64,000 nucleotides of DNA from Elusimicrobiota bacterium (GTDB lineage Bacteria > Elusimicrobiota > Elusimicrobia > UBA1565 > UBA9628). Below, one piece after another: positions 18,231 to 27,479 of this stretch; within the stretch, counting starts at the first letter, position 1, and each line of letters starts with the position of its first letter. Under the pieces are notes generated by a model. The model was not told the DNA's origin, searched no databases, and saw only the letters and a list, made by a program, of their open reading frames with translations. The stretch lies in assembly GCA_003151975.1 (NCBI GenBank), contig PLZD01000024.1, positions 44,041 through 108,040 on the forward strand. Reading direction: 5' to 3'. The translations under genes were made by a program, and so were the position numbers.

Positions 18231-20263
18231 TTGAGCAAAGCCTCCACCTGGCGCTTCTGCTGGTCGTTGAAAAGATAAGGGAACCGCTCGTAGACCGTGC
18301 GATAATCGCTGAGCACGCCCTCATGACTGCCTTGGCGCTCGCGTATGCGCGCGCGCAGGAGATACGCACGGCCCAAGTTCGGAGAGATGATCAAGGCCTT
18401 GTCGACGGCCGAAAGCGCCCCCGAAAGATCCGAGAGCTCGAGCCGGGCCTGGGCCTCGAGGTAATACGCGTCGACGTGCCGGCCTTCCAACTCGCGCGCG
18501 GATTCGATGTCGGACAGAGCCTCGCGCGGGCGTCCCATTTCAAGCCGGAAGCGCGCCCTCTGGTCGTATGCCCACCAGGTCCTCGGCTTGGATTTGAGCA
18601 CCAGCGCGAGCCTCGCCAAAGCCTTCTCCCGCGCGCCCGAGCGGAACTCCGCCTCGGCGAGCCACCCTTGGAATATCCACATGGCCGGCTCGAGTTCGAT
18701 GGCGCGCGCCAGCCACTCGCGCGCGGCCTGAGGCGGCCCGCTCTCGATGAGGCCCCAGCCGTACCACGCATGGGCCAGCCCGTGATGCGGGTCGAGCCGG
18801 ACGGCTTTTTCGAAATCGACGAAGGCTTGAGAGAACTCGCGCCGCTGCAGGCGCACCTGGCCGCGCCAGGCCAGCAAGGACGGGACCTGCGGGCGCGCGG
18901 CGACGGCGCGGTCGAGCTCCGAGAGCGCATCCGCGAGTTCGGCCGCCGTCGGCTCGCGGCCGACCGCGTAGACCCACGAGTAGCGGAAGTCGAGACGGAA
19001 GGCCCGGTCGAGGTCCAGCGCCGCGCCCACGAAATCGCCGACCGCGCGGCGCGCCAGCGAGCGCTCGTGCGTGGAAAAAGGGTAAAACGCGTCGGCCGCG
19101 ACCGCGCGATCGAGATCGGCCAGGCCCTCCGAGGCGCGGCCCATCCGGCGCAGCAGCGCGCCGCGCCAGCCGTAGGCGCGATAGTAGAAGGGCTGGCGTG
19201 CCAAGCACGCGTTCAAGTCGCGCAGAGCCTGCCGCGGGAATTTGCGCACCAAAGCCAGCGCGCGCCAGGCGTAGGGCCAGCCTTTCTCGGGCGCCAGCGC
19301 GACACAGCGGTCAAGCCAGCGGCGGGCTGCGGCGTCGCGATCGGGAGTCGCGGGACCGCGCGAGATCGCGCGGCCGACGAGCGCCGCCGCCCACGCCCGG
19401 CGCGGGTGCAGCGCCTGAAGCCGGCGCGCTCGCGCGATGGTCTGAAGATGGAACGGGGAGAAGCGCGTGTCGTCTTGAATGAAACGGACGCAGAGGGCCG
19501 TCCAGCGGCGCTCGTCGAAAGCGAAGCCGAGCAGCCGCTTGAGATAAGCGTCCCAGCTTTGTCCCGGCTCGTATTGGAACAGAGCTAAGTGAGAGTAGTC
19601 GGGATCCGAATCGAAGGCTTCCTCGCAGGCGTCGGCACGGCGTCGATCATTCTCGGCGCGCGCGCGCAGAAGGCGGGACGCGGCGCAAACGGGGTCGAGC
19701 CGGGACGCCGCGGCGTAGGCCCGCGCGGCCGCCGCGCGGCGGCCGAGCTTCTCTTCGCAGAGCCCGAGAAGGATTCGCCCCAGCGCGGTTTTGGGACGCA
19801 GCTTCAGAAGGACGGCCAGGTCGGAGCGGGCCTCTCGCGCTTGCCCGCGCAACAGACGCGAGGCCGCGCGATACAAATAGGCCTGCCAAAGGTCTCCGTC
19901 CAACTCGATGGCGCGGCTTAAGCTCGCCTCGGCCTGCGGGGATGACAGATCGAGCTCCCCGAGCCAGGCGTGCGCCAGCGCGTGACCGGAATCGAGATCC
20001 AACGCGCCTTTCAGATCCGCCGCCGCGCCGCTCAAGTCGCCGAGCAGGCGCCGGATGCGCCCGCGCGCAGACAGAGCCGCCGAGCTCCGGGAATGCCGGA
20101 CTCGCGCGTCCGCGCCGTCGAGAGCTTCGACGAGCTCGGCGTGATAGACCTTCCGGAAAGCGTCGAGCTCGTACTCGGGGATGAACGGCGTACCGTAGCG
20201 CGAGCTCAGCGACTCGAGCTTCTCGCTTTGACTTAAGGCCTCCGGCATCTTCAGCGGATTCAT
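18227..20263 (-). CDS. TPR-repeat protein, copy 3 of the tandem trio (678 aa)
   Basis: A 678-residue protein starting at an ATG that overlaps the upstream stop by 4 nt; longer upstream frames run inside the neighbouring gene and are not credible. Landmarks are LSQSEKLESL, FIPEYELDAF, ALSARGRIRRLLGD, RYSWVYAVGREP and YRTVYERFPYLFNDQQKRQV, closely matching copy 2. Most of it is W-rich TPR units, for example AFVDFEKAVRLDPHHGLAHA. Probable role: a protein-binding scaffold in the peptide-modification pathway. This is an inference from fold and position. Confidence 0.8.
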   Translation of the reverse strand: MNPLKMPEALSQSEKLESLSSRYGTPFIPEYELDAFRKVYHAELVEALDGADARVRHSRSSAALSARGRIRRLLGDLSGAAADLKGALDLDSGHALAHAWLGELDLSSPQAEASLSRAIELDGDLWQAYLYRAASRLLRGQAREARSDLAVLLKLRPKTALGRILLGLCEEKLGRRAAAARAYAAASRLDPVCAASRLLRARAENDRRRADACEEAFDSDPDYSHLALFQYEPGQSWDAYLKRLLGFAFDERRWTALCVRFIQDDTRFSPFHLQTIARARRLQALHPRRAWAAALVGRAISRGPATPDRDAAARRWLDRCVALAPEKGWPYAWRALALVRKFPRQALRDLNACLARQPFYYRAYGWRGALLRRMGRASEGLADLDRAVAADAFYPFSTHERSLARRAVGDFVGAALDLDRAFRLDFRYSWVYAVGREPTAAELADALSELDRAVAARPQVPSLLAWRGQVRLQRREFSQAFVDFEKAVRLDPHHGLAHAWYGWGLIESGPPQAAREWLARAIELEPAMWIFQGWLAEAEFRSGAREKALARLALVLKSKPRTWWAYDQRARFRLEMGRPREALSDIESARELEGRHVDAYYLEAQARLELSDLSGALSAVDKALIISPNLGRAYLLRARIRERQGSHEGVLSDYRTVYERFPYLFNDQQKRQVEALLK

Positions 20264-21450
20264 TTCAGCAGGGGCGCATCGATGTAGGGCTTGCCGCCGG
20301 TTCGAATCTTCTGGCTGGCCGAACGCGAACTCTCGGCGCGCTCGCGCCAGAGGCGGGCTTCCTTCGCGCGGCCGAGCTTTTCCTCGCACTTGCCGAGCCA
20401 GCGGCAGGCATCCTCGCGGCCGGCGGCGGCGAGCGACAAGCCTGCGGAGAGCTCCGTGCGCGCCTCCTCGAACTCTTCGAGCGCGAACAAGGCCCGGCCT
20501 AGGCCCACTCGCTGCCACGAACCCTGCGGGTCCATCGCGATCATCTCGCGCAGCCACGGCATCGCGTCGCGGGGACGCTCGAGATGCATCTGCGTGATCG
20601 CGCGCGTGGCGAGCACGGCGTGCAGGTTCTCCGCCGCGAAGCCGACGGCGAATGCGCCGCCGCGTCGAGACTTGACGACGGCCTCCCGCGCCGAAGACTC
20701 CGCCAGATCCAGCTGGCGCGCAAGCTCTTTGAAGTCGCGCTCGTGAAACGGGAAATAGCAGACCGTGCGCCAGAACTTGCTGCGCCAGCAAAGCGCCTCG
20801 GCGGGCGAAAGCTCGTCTTCCAAATCCGCGAGCGCGCCTTCCGCGATGCGCCGCGCATCGTTGATGCCCGGCGCCGCGATTTTCTTCTCAAGGTTCAACA
20901 CCATGTATTTTAACGCGGCGATGAGCCGGATGCGCGTGCGCGGCGTCGCGCGGCGAGCTGATTCCAAGACGGCCTCCGCTCGTCCCGCCACGACGCCCTC
21001 GTAGAGCATGAATGGGATGAAGGCACGCCAATAAGCGTAGCAGGATTGCGCTTCGTTGAGAATTCCAGAAAGCGGCACGCCGCCCTCGGCCAACAGGCTC
21101 TCGACGTCGGCGTAGAGGCATAGCTGCGCCAGGACCTCGATCAAGGCGATCTTGCGCGGCAGGTCCAGCTTCGAGTAGCGGCTCCGCCATTTGAGAAGAC
21201 GGCGCCAAGCGGCGGAACGCTGGTCTTCTTCGAGGTCGCCGGCGCGGTTGACGGCGTAGGCCTCGAGCCCTTCGATCGCGCTGAACGAAAGCCGGTATTG
21301 AATCGGCAGCAGACGCTCGAACCACTTCATCTCCGCCGTCGGCTTTTCGAGCGCCGCCCACGCGTGCGGGATGCCGCGCAGGACCATCGGCGCCGAGGCG
21401 GAGGGTTCGAGCGTCAGCATCGGACGAAAGCGCGAGAAGGCTCTGTTCAT
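20260..21450 (-). CDS. Helical protein with C-terminal TPRs (396 aa)
   Basis: A 396-residue protein. The first 230 or so residues are helical without clear TPR consensus (for example WFERLLPIQYRLSFSAIEGL). The last third has TPR-like units (MQMHLERPRDAMPWLREMIAMDP-like region and LFALEEFEEARTELSAGLSL). It differs from the other TPR proteins of the block and may have a specific partner. Both ends overlap neighbours by 4 nt. I do not recognise the N-terminal domain. Confidence 0.68.
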   Translation of the reverse strand: MNRAFSRFRPMLTLEPSASAPMVLRGIPHAWAALEKPTAEMKWFERLLPIQYRLSFSAIEGLEAYAVNRAGDLEEDQRSAAWRRLLKWRSRYSKLDLPRKIALIEVLAQLCLYADVESLLAEGGVPLSGILNEAQSCYAYWRAFIPFMLYEGVVAGRAEAVLESARRATPRTRIRLIAALKYMVLNLEKKIAAPGINDARRIAEGALADLEDELSPAEALCWRSKFWRTVCYFPFHERDFKELARQLDLAESSAREAVVKSRRGGAFAVGFAAENLHAVLATRAITQMHLERPRDAMPWLREMIAMDPQGSWQRVGLGRALFALEEFEEARTELSAGLSLAAAGREDACRWLGKCEEKLGRAKEARLWRERAESSRSASQKIRTGGKPYIDAPLLK

Positions 21451-22994
21451 CGCGCGGCGGCCTCACGGAACTCGGCGCGGTGAGGCTCGAGCGCGAGCGC
21501 CGCCCGCGCGTCCGAAAGCGCGCGGGCGCGGTCCTTGAGCGCGGCGTAGGAATTGGAGCGCCAATGATAGAGCCACGAATATTCGACGAGCGAATCGCCG
21601 ACGGCGAAATTAAAATCCTTGATCGCGGCGTGGTGGCGCCCCTCGAGCTGATGCAGGCGGCCGCGCCAAGCGCGGGCCCGGCCGTAGTCGGCGTCGAGGA
21701 ACACGGCCCTATTGAGGTCGGCCGTCGCTTTTTTGCGGTCGCCCGAGCGCAGGTGCGCCTCGCCGCGCCACGCCAGCGCCCAAGCGAGCCCCGGCTTGAG
21801 GCGCAGCGCCGCGTCGAGATCTTCAATACCGCCTGGCAGGTCCCCCGCTTGGACGCGCGACTCGCCGCGCCAGGCCAAGCCCCACGCCGAGCGGGGATTG
21901 CTCGCGACGAAGGCGCCGAGCGCCGCGAGCGACTCTTCGTGCTCCGGCCTCAGAGGGTAGGGCGCGGCGGTCCAGCTGCCGAGCCAGTTATGCCGGTGAT
22001 TGATCTTCACCGCCTTGTTGAGGTCCTGGATCGCCTCCGCGCCGCGGCCCAGCCGCCGCAGGACTTGGCTGCGCTGGCTGAAGGCCTTTTCGAAATAAGG
22101 GCAGCGGCGCACGCCCTCGTCGAGCGCCGCGAGCGCCTTCGCGTGGAGGCCCGTCGACTGCAGGACCTTCCCAAGCCACAGGTAAGTGCGGTCGTACTCG
22201 GGCTCAAGACTCTTCGCGCGCAGCAAATCCTTTAGCGCGGCCGCCGGATCGCCGAGCTTGCGGCGCGCGTCGCCGCGCCACGCCTGCATCCAGCCCGAGC
22301 CTGGATCCAAACGGATCGCCTCGTCGAGGTCCGCGAGGCCGTCGGGTCCCGGCTGCTTTTGAAAACGCACGCGCGAGCGCAGGGCGTAGACCCAGGCGTT
22401 GCCGGGCTCGAGCGCGGCCGCGCGGTCCAAGTCCTTCATCGCCGGCGTAAACTCGATGTCGACGCGGCCCCACTCGCTGCGCAGCAGATAGGTCCAAGCC
22501 CAGTCGGGCCTGAGCGCGGCCAATCTGTCGAAGCTCGCCTTCGCGGCGGGAAACTCGCAGCGGCGCAGGTACGCCAAGCCCAACCAAGGCCAAACGGGCC
22601 AAAACGACGGCTCATCTTTCGCGAGGGATTTAAGAACCTCGAGTCCTTCGGCGGCCGCGTACCGCTCGATGAAGCCCTCGAACAAAGTCCCTCCTTTCCG
22701 CGCGGGACCAAAAAGCAGAATGACGCCGCGCAAGACGCGCATCGAAGGCGCGCCCTTGAGCTTACTTGCCGCGAGCCGCCACTTGCCGCCCGCGAGGGCG
22801 CCCTCGACGGATTTGCGCAGCGACTCATCGGGCCAGCGCAAAGCTTCGGCGATCGCGGGCTCGAAGGAACGCGGCATGCGCGCGCCGCGGCCCAGCTCCC
22901 GCGTCTGCGACGGGCTTGCGATGAACGCGTGGCGGTGGACCAAGGTCGTCTTGGCGAAGCCGCGCAAAAACAGCGCCGCGGGACTCTCGCTCAC
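21447..22994 (-). CDS. TPR-repeat protein related to the TPR half of the 29444-33178 fusion (515 aa)
   Basis: This 515-residue protein starts at a GTG overlapping the upstream stop (GTGA). Its N-terminus (LFLRGFAKTTLVHRHAF) parallels that of the TPR-radical SAM fusion (ILLRGFVKANLIHHLAH). Both share the rare block NHRHNWLGSW / NHRNNWLGNW and a VEYSWL motif between TPRs. It is therefore a stand-alone paralog of the non-catalytic half of that fusion. W-rich TPRs such as DLDAALRLKPGLAWALAWRG fill the rest. No catalytic motif is present. Confidence 0.78.
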   Translation of the reverse strand: MSESPAALFLRGFAKTTLVHRHAFIASPSQTRELGRGARMPRSFEPAIAEALRWPDESLRKSVEGALAGGKWRLAASKLKGAPSMRVLRGVILLFGPARKGGTLFEGFIERYAAAEGLEVLKSLAKDEPSFWPVWPWLGLAYLRRCEFPAAKASFDRLAALRPDWAWTYLLRSEWGRVDIEFTPAMKDLDRAAALEPGNAWVYALRSRVRFQKQPGPDGLADLDEAIRLDPGSGWMQAWRGDARRKLGDPAAALKDLLRAKSLEPEYDRTYLWLGKVLQSTGLHAKALAALDEGVRRCPYFEKAFSQRSQVLRRLGRGAEAIQDLNKAVKINHRHNWLGSWTAAPYPLRPEHEESLAALGAFVASNPRSAWGLAWRGESRVQAGDLPGGIEDLDAALRLKPGLAWALAWRGEAHLRSGDRKKATADLNRAVFLDADYGRARAWRGRLHQLEGRHHAAIKDFNFAVGDSLVEYSWLYHWRSNSYAALKDRARALSDARAALALEPHRAEFREAAAR

Positions 22995-24583
22995 GCCTTG
23001 GCCGCCAGAAGGCTGGGATCGAGGCGAGCCGCGCGCCGAAAATCGGCGAGCTGGCCTTTGTAGTCGCGCAAGCCCTGCTTGATCAGCGCGCGCGTAAGAT
23101 AAACGAGCACCAGGCCGGACTTCAGCTTCAGTGCCGCGTCGGCGTCCGCGAGGCCGCCTTTCAGATCGCCGGCGAGCCGCCGCGTCTCGGCGCGCCACGC
23201 CAGGGCCTCGGCGTAATCCGGGCAGATCGCCAGCGCCCGGTCGAGGTCGTGCAGCGCCTCCTTGAGGCGGCCCTGCTTCTGCCAGCATTCGCCGCGCGCG
23301 GCGAACGCCCACGCCGCGCGATGATCGAGGCGGATCGCCTCTGTGAAATCCTTTATCGCGGGAGCGATGCGCCCGAGCAAACGCCGCGCCTCGCCGCGCC
23401 AGCCATAGGCCTGCGCGTATGCGGGATCGAGCCGCAGCGCCCGATCCAGGCAGTCCAAAGCCTCCGCGGGCCGTCCCATCGCGAGCAGAACTTTCCCGCG
23501 CCACGCCCACGGCCACGCCAAGCGCGGAGACAATCGCAAAGCATGAGAGAGGTCGGACAAGGCCTCGTCGAGACGGCCCCATTGCTCGAAAGTCCAGCCG
23601 CGCCAGGCCCAAGCCCAAGCGATTTTGGGATCGCGGCTGAGAGCGCGGCTGAGTTCGTCGATGCCTTGCTCGAAAATTTTAGGGTCTCCGGTCGGATTGA
23701 AGACCCAAGCGTAGCGCGGGCCGTATCGGTGGGCCTCGTTGAGGTCGCGCAAAGCGCCCGGCACGTCGCCGAGTTGCCGCCGCGCGAGCATGCGCTGATT
23801 GAGCGCCCACGACTTCTGATCGGCGGTGTACTCGAAATCGTAATGGTAAATGGGATCGAAAGCGAGCGAGCGCGAAAGGCTCTTGATCGCATCCTTCGAT
23901 CGTCCTAATGCCACGAGGACGCCGCCGCGCCAGGCGTGGCCGCGCAGATAGCGGCCGTCGAGCGAGAGACCTTTGTCGAGAGCCTTGAGCGCGCGCGCAA
24001 ACTCGCCCTGGTGGCGCAGGGCCTCGCCGAGCCAGCAGTTGAGCCAGCCCCAATCGGGAGCGAGCGCCACGGCCTTCTCCATGTCGCGGACGCCGTCGTA
24101 GAACTTCTGGCGGTTGGTGAGCTTCACGCGCGAGCGCATCGCCCAGAGCGCCGCGGATTTCGGCTCGCAGGCCACCGCGCGGTCGAGGTCGTTGATGGCG
24201 TCCTCGTAGAGCATGAGGCTGCGCAGCGAGAACGCGTGGAAGACGTGCGCCCACGCGCAGTTCGGAGCGCGCTTGAGCATTCTCTCGGCCGCCGCGATCA
24301 GCTTTGGAAACTCCTCGGCGGAAAGCGTGGTCAGATCGCGGTAGGCCGGCAAGTGCGAATGCTCGAGCCTCGAGATCGCCTGAAAATCCTCGAGCGCGCC
24401 TCTGTCGTCTGCGACGAGCAGCTTCAAGCCGGCGCGGTATAAGTAGGCTTGCGCCGCGACCGGATCGAGGCGGACGGCCCGATCAAACCGGCGGATGGCG
24501 CCCTTGAGATCCCCGGCGTCGACGCGCTTGCGGCCGGCCGCCATCGCCGCCATGACTGCGACCTTCGCGCGATAATTCTTCAC
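22991..24583 (-). CDS. TPR-repeat protein (530 aa)
   Basis: A 530-residue protein starting at a GTG that overlaps the halogenase 2 stop (GTGA). It consists of W-rich TPRs, for example AIRRFDRAVRLDPVAAQAYL and ALHDLDRALAICPDYAEALA. A short insertion RYAWVFNPTGDP resembles the WVF-x-x-G-x-EP insertions of the tandem trio. The direct coupling to halogenase 2 mirrors the TPR tail of halogenase 1, so a halogenase-TPR pairing occurs twice in the block. No enzyme motif is visible. Confidence 0.78.
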   Translation of the reverse strand: MKNYRAKVAVMAAMAAGRKRVDAGDLKGAIRRFDRAVRLDPVAAQAYLYRAGLKLLVADDRGALEDFQAISRLEHSHLPAYRDLTTLSAEEFPKLIAAAERMLKRAPNCAWAHVFHAFSLRSLMLYEDAINDLDRAVACEPKSAALWAMRSRVKLTNRQKFYDGVRDMEKAVALAPDWGWLNCWLGEALRHQGEFARALKALDKGLSLDGRYLRGHAWRGGVLVALGRSKDAIKSLSRSLAFDPIYHYDFEYTADQKSWALNQRMLARRQLGDVPGALRDLNEAHRYGPRYAWVFNPTGDPKIFEQGIDELSRALSRDPKIAWAWAWRGWTFEQWGRLDEALSDLSHALRLSPRLAWPWAWRGKVLLAMGRPAEALDCLDRALRLDPAYAQAYGWRGEARRLLGRIAPAIKDFTEAIRLDHRAAWAFAARGECWQKQGRLKEALHDLDRALAICPDYAEALAWRAETRRLAGDLKGGLADADAALKLKSGLVLVYLTRALIKQGLRDYKGQLADFRRAARLDPSLLAAKA

Positions 24584-26334
24584 GCGGCCCCCCTCGCCGC
24601 GGCGGGACGCCGCGCCGACAGGACCCCTTGTATCGAAAGCTCGGTCAAGAAGGAGCGCGCGGGCCCGCGCAGCCACCAGGCGGGCACGCCGCGCTCGGCG
24701 GCCGCCGCGAGCACATCATGCGTCGTGCGGACGCCGTCGATGAGGCCCAGCACGATCAGATGATAACGCGTGACGACGAGCCTGGGGTTGAGCGCGTCGT
24801 TGAGCCCCTTCTTGGGATCGCGCTTAAGAAAGCGCACGCGCTTGGCGGGTTGAAGCCGCGCGCCCTCCGCGGCCGGGAAATAGACGATCTCCTCGACGAA
24901 CGGATGCGGCAAAGCAAGCCGATCATCGGGGCCGGGCCCGCCGACGGCAGCGCGCTCGAGCCCTTTTTGCCGACCGAGCACCGAGACGTAAAATGGAAGA
25001 TCCTTGGGCCGCAGCGGCTCGGCCGAGGCCAGGCCCGCAGCGGTCAGGGCGCGCTCATAAAAGCGCGTCAGCCCCGCCGACACCGTGACAAAAGACAGGT
25101 GATCGGACATCTCGACGGGCAGCCAAGCCTTCTGAAGCTCCTTGGCTCGTCCCCACCATTTCTCGGCGCGCCGGTCGTTGCCGTACCAGAACAAGGCCAA
25201 CGCCAAAAACTGCTCGGCCGATTCGCGGCAAAACAGATCGTAGTCGCGCCAGAGCGCCGCGCGCGACTTCTCGTTCTTCTCGCGCCACTGCGTCAGCAAG
25301 GTGTAAGCCGCGCGGTGGGCGCCGACGTGCGCGAGCGTCACGCCCGAGGAGAGGATCGGATCGACGAAGACCGCCGCGTCTCCGGCGGCAAGCCACCCGG
25401 GACCCGAGGCCGCGACGTTGAGGTACGACCAATCGTTGATCGTGAAGAAGCCCTGCCCGCTGCCGTCGAAATCCTCGATGCGGCGCGCGTTCTTGAGCAG
25501 CGGCGCGATCTCGGCGCAGCGCGCGAGTTCCTTATTAAAGAGTTCTTCCGGCTCCAGCCCCGTGTCCTTGAGATGCGCTTGGCTCGTCACGAGGCCGACG
25601 GAGACGATGTCCTTGGCGATCGGGATGTACCAGAACCAGCCGCAATCCGTCGAGCAGACGAAGATTTTCGTTTTATCCGGATGGCCGTTGAAGCGGTACT
25701 TCCACGGCGCGCCCTGGTAGTAGGCGTAGGCCGCGACGTTCTTGAGCTTGGGGTTGTACTCGCGGACCTTCTTGAAGCGCGACAGAAATCCGTTCTGGCC
25801 GCTGCAGTCGGCGAGATGACCGCAGGAGAGCGAAACCGCGCGCTTCTCGCCGTCCAACGCTTTCACGCCCACGACGCGTCCCGCGCGCTCGACGGGCGAG
25901 ACCGCCGCGGCGCCGCGCATCACCTCGACGCCGTTTTCCAGCGCGTGCTGGAGCAGAATCTCATCATAGATCGAACGGCGGACCTGCCAGGCGTACTCGA
26001 TCTTCTCCGGGAAACCGCCGCGGCGCTCGATCATCTCCTTCACGTTGACGTCGTTGAAATCGTTTTCCCAAACCTCGCGAGTTTTTCCCCAGATGTAATT
26101 TGCCCCGATCTTGCGCGGGAAGCCCGCGGTGTCGATCTTCTCGAAGACCCCCATCTCCTTTAATACAGGGACAAGGCCGGGCAATAAGGATTCTCCGATA
26201 TGATGACGCGGGCCGCGAGCCTTCTCCAAAATCAGCACGCGTCGCCCGGGCGCGTGCTTTTTCACGATCGTCGCCAGCGTGCAGCCGGCGGGACCGGCGC
26301 CCACCACGATCAGGTCCCAGGATTTCTTTCTCAC
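24580..26334 (-). CDS. Flavin-dependent halogenase with PqqD-like C-terminus (halogenase 2)
   Basis: A 584-residue protein from a GTG start overlapping the upstream stop. It has the FAD loop GAGPAG (12-17) and HHIGESLLPG. A probable catalytic Lys75 lies in GFPRKIGANYIWG, the halogenase WxWxIP motif is WFWYIP (233-238), and the halide loop is FVDPILSSG. It is a clear paralog of halogenase 1 but lacks the TPR tail. The last 70 residues (YHLIVLGLIDGVRTTHDVLA) align in style with the PqqD-like region of halogenase 1. That fold often binds leader peptides of ribosomal peptides, so a peptidyl substrate is plausible but unproven. No flavin reductase gene is seen in the window, so FADH2 must come from elsewhere. 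Confidence 0.85.
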   Translation of the reverse strand: MRKKSWDLIVVGAGPAGCTLATIVKKHAPGRRVLILEKARGPRHHIGESLLPGLVPVLKEMGVFEKIDTAGFPRKIGANYIWGKTREVWENDFNDVNVKEMIERRGGFPEKIEYAWQVRRSIYDEILLQHALENGVEVMRGAAAVSPVERAGRVVGVKALDGEKRAVSLSCGHLADCSGQNGFLSRFKKVREYNPKLKNVAAYAYYQGAPWKYRFNGHPDKTKIFVCSTDCGWFWYIPIAKDIVSVGLVTSQAHLKDTGLEPEELFNKELARCAEIAPLLKNARRIEDFDGSGQGFFTINDWSYLNVAASGPGWLAAGDAAVFVDPILSSGVTLAHVGAHRAAYTLLTQWREKNEKSRAALWRDYDLFCRESAEQFLALALFWYGNDRRAEKWWGRAKELQKAWLPVEMSDHLSFVTVSAGLTRFYERALTAAGLASAEPLRPKDLPFYVSVLGRQKGLERAAVGGPGPDDRLALPHPFVEEIVYFPAAEGARLQPAKRVRFLKRDPKKGLNDALNPRLVVTRYHLIVLGLIDGVRTTHDVLAAAAERGVPAWWLRGPARSFLTELSIQGVLSARRPAAARGAA

Positions 26335-27479
26335 GCGGGCGCTCCCTGCATGTCCACTTCGTAAGCGCGCGAACGCGCCTCGGGCGTGAGGCGCTGGCCT
26401 TCGCGCAGGACCGGGTTCCAGGTGCGCGCCAGATCCATCGGCGCTACGCGAGCGAAGTCGCGACGCGCTTGCGCGCGGCGGCCCAGCTTGAAGAGCGCCT
26501 CGCCGCGCCAGGCGAAGGCCAGCTGGTAGCGCGGATCGAGCCGAATCGCGTGCGTGAGGTCTTTGGCCGCCGCCGCGTACTTGCCCTGCAAGAGCTTGAT
26601 GCGCCCGCGCCAGACCCAGGCCAGCACGAAGCGCGGATCGACCTTCAGCGCGCCGTCCAAGGATTTGAGCGCCTCGGCGTAGCGCCCCAGCTTGCGCAGC
26701 GATTCGCCGAGCCAGGCGCGCGCGGAGCCGGATTTCCGATCGAGGGCCGCGGCCTTCCGAAGATCGGAGAGGGACTCCGCTTCGCGGCCCGTCGTCGCGA
26801 GAGTCCTGCCCCGCAGGGCCCGCGCCCAAGCGGCGCGGGGGTTCTCGCGCACGAGGCGGTCGAATTCAGTCAAGGCGTCGTCGTGGCGGCCGGTCTCGCA
26901 GAGGATCTCCCCGCGCTCCACGCGCGCCCAGAGGCTCGCGCTCTCATCGCGCAGGATGCGCTCGAGATCCTTGAGCGCGCCGTCCATGTCTTCGAGGTCG
27001 TGGCGCAGCTCGGCGCGCCACGGGTAGACGAAGCGCGCCGCGGAGCCCGACGCCGCCGCGTCAAGATCAGCCAGCGCGCCGCGCAGGCCCTCCTGGGTCC
27101 TCAGACGGCGGCATTCGAGAGCCCGCGCGACCCCGCGCCACGCGCGCGGCCACGGAGAGTCAGGGGAAAGCTTCACGGCGCGGTCGAGAAATTGTTCCGC
27201 CGTCTTAAATCGCGCCAGGAAAGTCTCCACGATCCCGCTCAGAAGCAGAACCTCCGGACGCTCCGGCATCCGCGAGAGAACGCGCCGCGCGCCGCGGTAA
27301 GGCTTGGGGTCCTCGCAGAGCATGAGGCTCTCGCCGTACTGCATGTCCTGCCGGGGGTCGCGCTGCGGCAGGCGGAAGTCGGGAGCGTGCGGCAGCGCTA
27401 CGCCCGTCTCCTGCGCGAGAGCGGCCAGCGCCTCGGAAAACCGTCCGGCCTCGCAAAGCGAGCTAGCGCGGGCCGGCAT
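26331..27479 (-). CDS. TPR-repeat protein (382 aa)
   Basis: A 382-residue protein; the ATG at 27479 gives a short overlap with the upstream radical SAM gene, and another ATG at 27497 is possible. TPR units include ALKSLDGALKVDPRFVLAWV and AKDLTHAIRLDPRYQLAFAW. Near the N-terminus is a less regular region (GVALPHAPDFRLPQRDPRQD). It is coupled to halogenase 2 by a GTGA overlap. A scaffold role is inferred only. Confidence 0.75.
   Translation of the reverse strand: MPARASSLCEAGRFSEALAALAQETGVALPHAPDFRLPQRDPRQDMQYGESLMLCEDPKPYRGARRVLSRMPERPEVLLLSGIVETFLARFKTAEQFLDRAVKLSPDSPWPRAWRGVARALECRRLRTQEGLRGALADLDAAASGSAARFVYPWRAELRHDLEDMDGALKDLERILRDESASLWARVERGEILCETGRHDDALTEFDRLVRENPRAAWARALRGRTLATTGREAESLSDLRKAAALDRKSGSARAWLGESLRKLGRYAEALKSLDGALKVDPRFVLAWVWRGRIKLLQGKYAAAAKDLTHAIRLDPRYQLAFAWRGEALFKLGRRAQARRDFARVAPMDLARTWNPVLREGQRLTPEARSRAYEVDMQGAPA

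Noticed and set aside
24580..26334. Geranylgeranyl reductase or general FAD monooxygenase instead of halogenase
   Set aside because: The WFWYIP motif and the Lys in GFPRKIG, plus the DPILSSG loop, fit halogenases better. It is still worth a profile check.
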